Source: Streptomyces populi (lineage in GTDB: Bacteria > Actinomycetota > Actinomycetes > Streptomycetales > Streptomycetaceae). From it: a stretch of 38,000 nucleotides of DNA. Below the pieces are notes generated by a model. It did no database searches and was not told the DNA's origin. It worked only from the letters and a program-made list of their open reading frames with translations. The position numbers were made by a program, and so were the translations under genes. This document shows, piece after piece, positions 24,789-31,792 of this stretch. The DNA is taken from positions 1-38,000 of the forward strand of contig NZ_KZ626921.1 of the NCBI RefSeq assembly GCF_002911015.1, written 5' to 3'. The first letter of the stretch is position 1. Every line of letters begins with the position of its first letter.

Positions 24789-27077
24789 TCACTCGTTCGA
24801 GAACTCCTCGACCACCGTCGCCCCGAGTTCACGGACGATCAGTTCGTGGCCCGAGAGGGCGGACTCGTCCAGGTCGGGGTCGTCGTCCTCCGGGATGTCG
24901 TCCTCCGGGGCGACCGGTGGCGGCTCGTACGCCGGGGCCTGCGCGGGCGCGGACATGCCCTGGCCCTGGGGACGGCCGGCGGACGGGCCGGGCCCCGGGG
25001 CCGAGGGTGCCGGAGCCGGAGCGGACGGCTGCTGGGGCGCCGGGCGCTGTCCGGCCGGAGCTCCGCCGTACCCGCCACCGCCACCGCCGTAGCCACCGCC
25101 ACCGCCGTACCCGCCACCGCCGCCGAACCCGCCGCCCGCCGGAGCGGGCGGCGGTGCCGAGCCGCCCGAGGCGTCCACGACCGCCTCGACCTTCCACTGC
25201 ACGTTGAACTGCTCCGCGAGCGCCTGCCGCAGCACGTCCTCGCTGCCGCTGCTCGCGAAGTTGTCCCGCGCTCCGGCGTTGACGAAGCCGATCTGCAGGG
25301 TCGTGCCGTCGAAGGCCGTGACCTGCGCGTTCTGGCTGAGCAGGATCCAGGTGAAACGGCGGCGGTTCTTCACCGCCTCCAGGATGTTCGGCCACAGCAT
25401 CCGGGGGTCGGGACCGCCCGCGGCCGGAACGGGAGCCTGGGGCGCCCCGGGAGCGGCGGGAGCGGGCGCGGCGGCGGGCGCCGGTGCGGACTGCGCCGGA
25501 GGCCTGCCGCCGCCCGCCGGGGCGGCCGTGGGCCAGCCGCCGGGCCGTCGGCCGCTGCCGGCCGCCGTGGCGGTGGGCCAGGCACCGGGCGCGGCCCCCG
25601 TGGGAGCGACGGCCGGTGCCGCGGGCCGCTCGGGCGCCGCGGGAGCGGACGGCGGCGCACCCGTCGGAGCCGGGGCTCCGACGGACGCCACGGGCACCGC
25701 GGGAGCGACGGGAGCGGGCGTCCCGGGCGCCACGCCCGGCACCGCGCCGGCGCTCTCCCCGGCGCCCGCGGGTCCCGCTCCCCGGACCGCCGCGCGGGCC
25801 GCCGCGAGGCCTCCCCCGGGAGGCACCGCCGGTCCGGCCCCCGGGACCGGTGCCGCGCCGTGCGCCTCGGGCCCGGGCACGTAGCCCATGGCGGGGGCAG
25901 CCGCGCCGCCGGAGAAGTTCACCCCGCGCTCGATGCGGTCGAGGCGGGCCATGACGGACCGCTCGTCCCCGTAGGCGGCGGGCAGCAGGACGCGGGCACA
26001 GATGAGTTCGAGCTGGAGGCGCGGCGAGGTGGCCCCGCGCATCTCCGTCAGTCCCGCGTTGACGAGGTCGGCGGCGCGGCTCAGCTCGGCGGCGCCGAAG
26101 ACCCCGGCCTGCGCCTGCATGCGCTCCACCACGTCGACCGGGGCGTCGATGAGCCCCTTCTCCGCCGCGTCCGGGACGGCCGCCAGGATCACCAGGTCCC
26201 GCAGCCGCTCCAGCAGGTCGGCGACGAAGCGCCGCGGGTCGTTGCCGCCCTCGATGACGGTGTCCACGACCTCGAACGCGGCGGCGCCGTCCCCGGCCGC
26301 GAACGCCTCGACGACGGCGTCCAGCAGGGAGCCGTCCGTGTAGCCGAGGAGCGAGGTCGCCATGGCGTACGTCACACCGTCGTCGGCGGCGCCCGCGAGG
26401 AGCTGGTCCATCACGGACATGGAGTCACGCACGGATCCCGCGCCCGCCCGTACGACCAGGGGCAGGACACCTTCCGCGACGGGGATCCCCTCCTGCCCGC
26501 AGACCTCGCCCAGGTACTCGCGCAGCGTGCCCGGCGGCACCAGCCGGAAGGGGTAGTGGTGGGTCCGCGACCGGATCGTCCCGATGACCTTCTCGGGCTC
26601 GGTCGTGGCGAAGATGAACTTGAGGTGCTCCGGGGGCTCCTCGACTACCTTCAGCAGCGCGTTGAAGCCGGCCGACGTGACCATGTGGGCCTCGTCGATG
26701 ATGTAGATCTTGTAACGGCTGCTCGCGGGTCCGAAGAAGGCCTTCTCCCGCAGGTCACGGGCGTCGTCCACACCACCGTGCGAAGCGGCGTCGATCTCGA
26801 TGACGTCGATGGAGCCCCGGCCGCCGCGGGAGAGGTCCTGGCAGGACTGGCACTCGCCGCAGGGGGTCGGGGTGGGGCCCTGTTCGCAGTTCAGGCAGCG
26901 GGCCAGGATGCGCGCGCTCGTCGTCTTGCCGCACCCGCGCGGACCGCTGAACAGGTACGCGTGATTGACCCGGTTGTTCCGCAGCGCCTGCGACAACGGG
27001 TCGGTGACATGCTCCTGCCCGATGACCTCGGCGAACGACTCCGGGCGATAGCGGCGGTACAGCGCGAGAGACGACAC
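24789..27077 (-). CDS. dnaX: DNA polymerase III subunit gamma/tau
   Basis: AAA+ clamp-loader subunit of the replicative polymerase. From the GTG (VSSLALYRRYRPESFAEVIG) the product has 762 residues. Walker A GPRGCGKT is at 45-52, zinc ligands C64, C73, C76 and C79 in NCEQGPTPTPCGECQSC, Walker B IYIIDEAHM near 130, and the SRC motif IRSRTHHYPF near 185. Domain III ends near 370. Then comes a long Pro/Ala/Gly linker, a conserved patch (DPRMLWPNILEAVKNRRRFTWILL, near 565), a Gly-Tyr repeat (YGGGGGYGGGGGGYGG), and an acidic tail ending VRELGATVVEEFSNE. No A-rich slippery site like that of E. coli is seen, so gamma and tau need not both form. A TATAAC box lies 9 nt before the start. Confidence 0.97.
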   Translation of the reverse strand: MSSLALYRRYRPESFAEVIGQEHVTDPLSQALRNNRVNHAYLFSGPRGCGKTTSARILARCLNCEQGPTPTPCGECQSCQDLSRGGRGSIDVIEIDAASHGGVDDARDLREKAFFGPASSRYKIYIIDEAHMVTSAGFNALLKVVEEPPEHLKFIFATTEPEKVIGTIRSRTHHYPFRLVPPGTLREYLGEVCGQEGIPVAEGVLPLVVRAGAGSVRDSMSVMDQLLAGAADDGVTYAMATSLLGYTDGSLLDAVVEAFAAGDGAAAFEVVDTVIEGGNDPRRFVADLLERLRDLVILAAVPDAAEKGLIDAPVDVVERMQAQAGVFGAAELSRAADLVNAGLTEMRGATSPRLQLELICARVLLPAAYGDERSVMARLDRIERGVNFSGGAAAPAMGYVPGPEAHGAAPVPGAGPAVPPGGGLAAARAAVRGAGPAGAGESAGAVPGVAPGTPAPVAPAVPVASVGAPAPTGAPPSAPAAPERPAAPAVAPTGAAPGAWPTATAAGSGRRPGGWPTAAPAGGGRPPAQSAPAPAAAPAPAAPGAPQAPVPAAGGPDPRMLWPNILEAVKNRRRFTWILLSQNAQVTAFDGTTLQIGFVNAGARDNFASSGSEDVLRQALAEQFNVQWKVEAVVDASGGSAPPPAPAGGGFGGGGGYGGGGGYGGGGGGYGGAPAGQRPAPQQPSAPAPAPSAPGPGPSAGRPQGQGMSAPAQAPAYEPPPVAPEDDIPEDDDPDLDESALSGHELIVRELGATVVEEFSNE
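25063..25132 (-). repeat. glycine-tyrosine repeat in the dnaX linker
   Basis: Inside dnaX a run of CCACCGCC-type units, read on the minus strand as repeated GGN codons broken by TAC, encodes FGGGGGYGGGGGYGGGGGGYGG. Repeats of this kind readily gain or lose units. Confidence 0.7.
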
Positions 27078-27086
27078 GCCTACGAG

Positions 27087-27092
27087 GTTATA
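27087..27092 (-). promoter_or_regulatory. candidate -10 box of dnaX
   Basis: TATAAC, nine bases before the dnaX GTG, would give a leader of only about 2-3 nt. No Shine-Dalgarno is present. No -35 recognised. Confidence 0.42.
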
Positions 27093-27233
27093 GGCGCCCG
27101 CTGACAACGAGGACCGCCCCGAGCGCATCCCGGGCCCGGCCCCGGCGGCCCCGGTCCCCCCGGCCGACACGGCCCCGGATCCCCGGCAGGCCCGGCCCCC
27201 GGCCGCCTCGGCGACCGCCCTGGAAACGCAAGC

Positions 27234-27319
27234 GCCCCCCACGCACCCGCCAGAGCCGACCTACCCTTGCTGCCTTCCGGCCCTGGGGGAGTTCAGTCAG
27301 ATAGCGCCACGTGAGGGGC
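27234..27319 (-). ncRNA. ffs: signal recognition particle RNA (4.5S type)
   Basis: The conserved SRP domain IV loop is plain on the minus strand: CAGGGCCGGAAGGCAGCAAG, with the GGAA tetraloop region and the GCAGC asymmetric loop that binds Ffh. The two ends pair over 11 bp (GCCCCUCACGU with GCGUGGGGGGC, two G-U pairs), which sets the ends at 27319 and 27234 and gives about 86 nt, the short bacterial form without an Alu domain. A TACTCT box ends exactly 7 nt before the predicted 5' end, which supports it. It partners Ffh in co-translational targeting. It lies 156 bp upstream of dnaX, on the same strand, and opposite tRNA-Ser. Confidence 0.95.
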
Positions 27320-27326
27320 TCCGCAA

Positions 27327-27332
27327 AGAGTA
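27327..27332 (-). promoter_or_regulatory. -10 box of the SRP RNA gene
   Basis: TACTCT on the minus strand, seven bases before the first base of the terminal stem. No good -35. Confidence 0.6.
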
Positions 27333-27395
27333 CAGGATCCCCGGGGTGGGGAACGAGTTCGCGAGCACTCCTCAGAGTCTTGTATTGTTTGCCGC

Positions 27396-27483
27396 GGAGG
27401 ATTCGCCTAGAGGCCTAGGGCGCACGCTTGGAAAGCGTGTTGGGGGCAACCCCTCACGAGTTCGAATCTCGTATCCTCCGCCA
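27396..27483 (+). tRNA. tRNA-Ser(GGA)
   Basis: Class II tRNA: acceptor GGAGGAT/ATCCTCC, discriminator G, anticodon stem CACGC/GCGTG with loop TTGGAAA (anticodon GGA), a long variable arm GGGG-CAA-CCCC, and T-arm ACGAG-TTCGAAT-CTCGT. CCA is encoded (27481-27483), unlike the three tRNA-Gly genes in this window. A TATTGT box at 27383-27388 would start transcription at about the first base of the tRNA. The 18-bp hairpin at 27503 ends the transcript. Confidence 0.97.
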
Positions 27484-27502
27484 GTGCCTCACCGGGCACG
27501 TT

Positions 27503-27540
27503 GTCGAAGGGCCCCGCTGCTTGCAGCGGGGCCCTTCGAC
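27503..27540 (+). terminator. terminator after tRNA-Ser
   Basis: 18-bp perfect inverted repeat, GTCGAAGGGCCCCGCTGC (27503-27520) with its complement at 27523-27540, two bases between the arms. Confidence 0.93.
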
Positions 27541-27751
27541 GTTTCCCGGACCTCGTCGTCCGTACGCGCGGCGCCCCGGAGCCTCCGTGCGGCGAGGCCC
27601 CGGCGTCGATGCGGCTGGACGGGTGCAGTTCGGCACCCGCCTCCGGCGCCTTCCGCCCGGAACCCCGGGCCGCGGATTACATGGGCCTGCGCCTCGGCGC
27701 GGGGCGCGCCGGGTCCTTCACGGCCCCGGATCCGACGAACGAAAGAGCGCA

Positions 27752-29026
27752 ATGGCAGAGCGCGACCCCCGCAACCGCACCGGCCGCGGCCCGCTCCTCC
27801 GCGGGCTCGCCGCTGCCGTGCTCGCGGCCGGCATGCTGGTGGCCTCGGCGGGACCCGGAAACGCGACCGGCCCGGCCACTCCGGCGTCCGGCGCACAGTT
27901 CACACCGCTGACCGCGGCGGTGATGACCGAACCGACGCCGTTCGTCGCCACGGACGGCAGGACGCACATCTCGTACGAGCTGCTCACCACGAGCGCCCTG
28001 CCCACCAGCACGTCGTTGCGGCTCGACCGTGTCGACGTCCAGGACGCCCGCACGCACCGGGTCGTCGGCTCGCTGAGCGGGCAGGCGCTGGCCGACGCCG
28101 CCAATCCGGTGGGCGACCCCCTGCCGGGTGCGGACGGGTACACCCCGGCGCCCCCGGGGCCGACGCCGACCGTCATCCCGGGCTCCCAGAAGTGGGTCAT
28201 CTGGCTCGACCTGGTCATCGACCGCGGCCTGCCGGTGCCCAGGGCCCTCGAACACCATCTCTCGGGTGCGGTCCTGACCCCCTCCGGCCCCTCCGCCTTC
28301 GAGGAGACGGTGCAGACCACCCGGACCTCCGGGACCCCGCCGTTGAACCTGGACCCGCCGGTCCGCCCCGGCACCTGGTACTCCAGCGAGTCGTGCTGCG
28401 GCAACACCCACCACCGGCGCGGTCTCGCCCCGATCAACGGCCGCTTCTACGTGCCGCAGCGCTTCGCGATCGACTGGTACCGGGTCGGCGAGCAGGGTCA
28501 GACCTGGGAAGGCGACCCCACGCGGCTCACCAGCTACCTGAGCTACCGCCAGCCGGTCGTGGCCGCGGCCGGCGGCAGGGTGGTGGAGGTCCAGGACGGG
28601 ATCCCGGACAACACGCCGCCCGTCGCGCCGCCCGTCCCGCCGATCGAGGACACCGTCGGCAACCACGTCACCGTGGAGGTCGCGCCGGGCCGCTACCTGC
28701 TCTACGCCCACATGACACCGGGCTCCCTCAGGGTCCGGGAGGGCGACCGGGTCTCGTCCGGCCAGCTGCTCGGGCTGATCGGCAACAGCGGCAACTCCAC
28801 CACGCCGCACCTGCACTTCCAGGTGATGACCACGCCCGAGTTCTTCCCGACCGACAGCCCGCCGTTCACCTTCCGGCGGTTCAGCGTCGTCGGACAGGTC
28901 GAACCCCGGATCTGGGACGACAACCTGGGCCTGCAACCGACCGGCGTCCTGCCGATCACGCCCTCGCCGTACGACGGCCCTCACCGTGCGCAGTATCCGC
29001 TCGACCGCGAGGTGCTGAGGTTCTGA
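27752..29026 (+). CDS. secreted M23 (LytM/NlpD-type) peptidase-like protein
   Basis: A 424-residue exported protein. Residues 1-45 are a signal peptide: basic start, hydrophobic LAAAVLAAGMLVASA, cleavage likely near SAGPGNATG. An N-terminal beta-rich region (about 50-215) contains a Cys pair ESCCGN. The M23 domain covers about 225-370, with VVAAAGGRVVEV, YLLYAHMTPGS and the zinc-binding HLHF of NSTTPHLHFQV. The first zinc position, normally H-x-x-x-D, reads QRFAID, so the first His is Gln while the Asp is kept. If the family rule holds it may bind zinc poorly or not at all. Such proteins cut peptidoglycan cross-links or activate amidases. Start ATG with a weak AAGAG ribosome site; the ATG is the only one before the signal sequence. 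Confidence 0.87.
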   Translation: MAERDPRNRTGRGPLLRGLAAAVLAAGMLVASAGPGNATGPATPASGAQFTPLTAAVMTEPTPFVATDGRTHISYELLTTSALPTSTSLRLDRVDVQDARTHRVVGSLSGQALADAANPVGDPLPGADGYTPAPPGPTPTVIPGSQKWVIWLDLVIDRGLPVPRALEHHLSGAVLTPSGPSAFEETVQTTRTSGTPPLNLDPPVRPGTWYSSESCCGNTHHRRGLAPINGRFYVPQRFAIDWYRVGEQGQTWEGDPTRLTSYLSYRQPVVAAAGGRVVEVQDGIPDNTPPVAPPVPPIEDTVGNHVTVEVAPGRYLLYAHMTPGSLRVREGDRVSSGQLLGLIGNSGNSTTPHLHFQVMTTPEFFPTDSPPFTFRRFSVVGQVEPRIWDDNLGLQPTGVLPITPSPYDGPHRAQYPLDREVLRF

Positions 29027-29051
29027 CCGGACTCCGGCCGGGCCGACGGCC

Positions 29052-29081
29052 GGGCCCCGGCCACCCTCGTGGCCGGGGCCC
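29052..29081. terminator. bidirectional terminator between M23 and CopC-CopD genes
   Basis: 13-bp perfect stem GGGCCCCGGCCAC (29052-29064) with GTGGCCGGGGCCC (29069-29081), loop CCTC, between convergent genes. Confidence 0.92.
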
Positions 29082-29094
29082 GCGCCCGTCGGTC

Positions 29095-31116
29095 TCAGTC
29101 GATCTCCACCTTCTTCGAGACGGTGACCTCGTCGAGGTCGCTGGTACGGACCGTGACCTTCATGGTCCAGGTGCCGGGCAGGGGGAGGGTGAGGCCGTCG
29201 GAGGTCCAGTAGCCGCCCTTGTCGGTGATCTGAGCGTCGATCGGACCGACCTTCTGCGATTCCAGGGTGAAGGTGAGGCGCACCTCGGGGACGGTCACGA
29301 GGCCGCCGTCGGGTCCGAAGACCACGGCCTGCACGGAGTTCTCGCCCACCTGGCCGGGCGTCAGCTCGATCTGGGCCTTGCCGTGTCCGCCCGGGGTGCC
29401 GACGTCGAAGGGGACGACGGTCGTCTTCGAGGTCACCCGGCGCACGGCCGCCACCGCGTCGGCGCTCTCCGTGGCGGCACGGCCCGGCTGGGTACCGGTC
29501 AGCATCGTCGTGATCACCAGCACCAGGAGGCCGACGGCGACCTCGGCGAGCACCGAGCGGCGCAGGTCACGGTGGTACTCCGGGTCCCCCGGGCCACCCG
29601 TCGCCCCGGCTCCCGCCGGAACCTCCGTCGTCGGCCCCTCCGCCGCGCCGTCCGAGGCCGGGCCGTCCGAGGCCGGGCCGTCCGGGGCCGCGCCGTCCGG
29701 GGCCGGGCCGTCTTCCCCGGGCCCCTCAGCCGCCGCCCCGGCTCCCGCCGCGGCCTTCCGGCCGTCCGGGTCCTCCCCGTCCGTCCGCTCCTCCTCCAGG
29801 CCCCCGGAAACGGCACCCTGGCCCGTCGGCGCCCCGGCCGCCACCGCCACCGGGACCGCGGCCCGTTCCGCCGGGACGGTCCCGGTGGCCGGTGCCGTCA
29901 CCGACCGGGTCGTCCAGCGCCGTGAGAACGCGGCTCCCCCCAGGAGCAGCGCCACCAGGACGAGCTTCACGGCCAGGAGCCTGCCGTACGCCGTCGAGGT
30001 CAGGGCGTCCCAGGAGCCGAGGCCGCGCCAGGACTGGTAGACGCCGGTGACCGTGAGGACGGCGACCGAGGTGAGGGCGAGCCGGGAGAAGCGGGTGACG
30101 ACGGCCGGGGGGACCGGCTCGGCGGGGCGGTGGAGGGCGGTCAGCAGGGCGGCCAGGCCTCCGAACCACACCGCCATGGCCAGCAGGTGCAGCACGGAGG
30201 AGACCATCGCCACGGGTACCTGGATCCCGGCGGAGGCGTGCTCGGAGGCGGCCCAGGTGACCGCCAGGGCCAGGGAGAACAGTGCCCCGAGCGCGAGGAC
30301 GCCCCGGCCGGACCCCCGCTCCCGCGTCAGCGCCCCCGTGGGCACGAAGGCCACCGCGGCGAGCAGCGCCAGTCGCGCCACCAGCACGACGCCCGGACGG
30401 CCGGCCAGGGTGTCGCTGAGGCTCGCCGGGTCGAGGGCCTCCGCGGGACCGGTGCCGCGCTCGTAGGGGCCGCGCAGCAGGAGCAGCGCGAACGTGGAGC
30501 CGAGCAGGAGCCACCAGCCGGTCACCAGGAGGCGCCGCAGGGACCCCCGGAAGCCGCAGCCGAGCACGAACGTGACCGTGCCGATGAGCAGGGCGAGCCC
30601 GCTGTACGCGGCGTAGCGGGCGATGTCGTAGAGGGAGGAGGAGACGGGGTCACCGGCGGTGGGCGGCAGCGGTGCGCGGGTCGCGGAGGGCTTGCCGACG
30701 GAGAAGGTGAAGGCGCCGGAGACGGGGTGACTGTCCGCCGAGACGACCCGCCAGGCCACCGTGTACGTGCCCTCGCCGAGGCCGCGCGGCAGGGTGACGC
30801 CGGCCGTGTCGGAACGGCCGTCCGTGTGCTCCGCCTCGCCGGTGCGCACGCGCCGGTTCTCCGGGTCGAGCACGCGGAAGGAGTCGTCGAACAGGCCGAT
30901 CGACTCGCTGAACGTCAGGGTCACCTGGCGGGGCGCCGACTTCAGCACGCTGCCGTCGCGCGGATCGGTGCCCGTCAGCGCGGCGTGGGCGGACGCGCCG
31001 CCCACACCGCCGAAGAGCACCAGGACCAGGACGCTGCCCAGCAGGGCCAGGGCCCTGGCTCCGAGCCGCCGCTGCCGCTGCCGGTTTCCGTTCACACGCC
31101 GTCTCCGTATCCGCAT
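29095..31116 (-). CDS. CopC-CopD fusion copper-resistance/import protein with C-terminal YtkA-like domain
   Basis: A 673-residue membrane protein. A signal peptide ends at GASA|HAALTG, so the mature N-terminus is His, the Cu(II) ligand of CopC. The CopC domain (about 45-140) also has SADSHPVSGAFTFSV with its second His. CopD-like helices follow, about seven between residues 160 and 395, including SSVLHLLAMAVWFGGL. A cytoplasmic or linker region of about 130 residues is made of Gly/Ala/Pro/Asp/Glu repeats. After one more helix (near 530) an exterior FixH/YtkA-like domain ends the protein. CopC carries copper outside and CopD moves it through the membrane. It may be convergent to the M23 gene by chance. 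No Cu-dependent operator is seen. Confidence 0.9.
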   Translation of the reverse strand: MRIRRRRVNGNRQRQRRLGARALALLGSVLVLVLFGGVGGASAHAALTGTDPRDGSVLKSAPRQVTLTFSESIGLFDDSFRVLDPENRRVRTGEAEHTDGRSDTAGVTLPRGLGEGTYTVAWRVVSADSHPVSGAFTFSVGKPSATRAPLPPTAGDPVSSSLYDIARYAAYSGLALLIGTVTFVLGCGFRGSLRRLLVTGWWLLLGSTFALLLLRGPYERGTGPAEALDPASLSDTLAGRPGVVLVARLALLAAVAFVPTGALTRERGSGRGVLALGALFSLALAVTWAASEHASAGIQVPVAMVSSVLHLLAMAVWFGGLAALLTALHRPAEPVPPAVVTRFSRLALTSVAVLTVTGVYQSWRGLGSWDALTSTAYGRLLAVKLVLVALLLGGAAFSRRWTTRSVTAPATGTVPAERAAVPVAVAAGAPTGQGAVSGGLEEERTDGEDPDGRKAAAGAGAAAEGPGEDGPAPDGAAPDGPASDGPASDGAAEGPTTEVPAGAGATGGPGDPEYHRDLRRSVLAEVAVGLLVLVITTMLTGTQPGRAATESADAVAAVRRVTSKTTVVPFDVGTPGGHGKAQIELTPGQVGENSVQAVVFGPDGGLVTVPEVRLTFTLESQKVGPIDAQITDKGGYWTSDGLTLPLPGTWTMKVTVRTSDLDEVTVSKKVEID
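29644..29712 (-). repeat. 15-bp in-frame tandem repeat in the CopC-CopD linker
   Basis: Four full units of CG(G/C)GCCGTCCG(A/G)GGC plus a partial fifth, in frame with the gene. They encode repeated D-G-P-A-S/P five-residue units. Length variation between strains is likely. Confidence 0.85.
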
Positions 31117-31159
31117 GTCCCAGAGTCTCGGTCATGTACGGATTCGGGCCTCGTCCGGC

Positions 31160-31792
31160 TCACCTCGGCGCCGTCGGGCCCCTCTCGAACGCCTCGCGCG
31201 TCAGGAAGGCGAGCAGGGCGCGCTTCTCGGGCAGGCGGACCTCGGGCAGGTCGATCGCGGGGAGCACGATCTCACCGGCGGGCACGAAACCCTGCCGGGT
31301 CAGACGGTCGACGGCCCTGGTGTTGCGGGCGTCGGGCTCGACCACGGCCCGCTGCCGGCCGAGGCCGGTCAGCGCGTACGCCAGGAACGCCCCCAGCAGC
31401 GCGGACGACCAGCCCGGCAGCGCACCGGCGCCGGGTGCGGGGGGCCCGATGAGCAGGTGCACGCCGATGTCGCCGGGCCGGACCTCGTAGCACTCGGAGA
31501 CCCGGTCGGCCTCGGGCTCGTAGGTCTGGAAGAGCGCGGCCGGCACGCCGTCCTTGACGGTGAGGAAGGCGTGGTGGGTGTCGAGCGAGTCGAGGTGCAG
31601 ATAGGTCTCCAGCACCTGCTGCCTGGTGAACCCGGTCATCCCCCAGTACGCGGCCCGCTCCTCGGTGACCCAGCCGTGCAGCACGTCGAGGTCGGCGCGC
31701 GGGTCCAGGGGCAGCACGCGGACCGTGCCGAAGCCGTCGATCCGCTGCTCGTGGACGGCCTCGCGGGCACCGGCGTACGTCTCAGTCGTCAT
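31160..31792 (-). CDS. GNAT acyltransferase of the siderophore IucB/MbtK type (desH-like)
   Basis: A 210-residue acyl-CoA-dependent N-acyltransferase. The pattern RVLPLDPRADLDVLHGWVTEERAAYWGM near residues 25-51, YEVRPGDIGVHLLIGPP near 102-118, and RAVVEPDARNTRAVDRLTRQGFVPAGEI near 147-175 matches the IucB/RhbD/MbtK siderophore class, in which an N-hydroxylated amine or lysine is acylated. Its start lies 11 bp inside the 3' end of the acylase gene, so the two are co-transcribed and under the iron box at 33861. I recall that Streptomyces have an iron-responsive amidase/acyltransferase pair named desG and desH, tied to arylated desferrioxamines; this pair fits, but the name rests on memory. Confidence 0.86.
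   Translation of the reverse strand: MTTETYAGAREAVHEQRIDGFGTVRVLPLDPRADLDVLHGWVTEERAAYWGMTGFTRQQVLETYLHLDSLDTHHAFLTVKDGVPAALFQTYEPEADRVSECYEVRPGDIGVHLLIGPPAPGAGALPGWSSALLGAFLAYALTGLGRQRAVVEPDARNTRAVDRLTRQGFVPAGEIVLPAIDLPEVRLPEKRALLAFLTREAFERGPTAPR

Noticed and set aside
24789..27077. Programmed frameshift in dnaX
   Set aside because: No A-rich slippery heptamer followed by a hairpin is seen; the Gly/Tyr repeats are not such a site.
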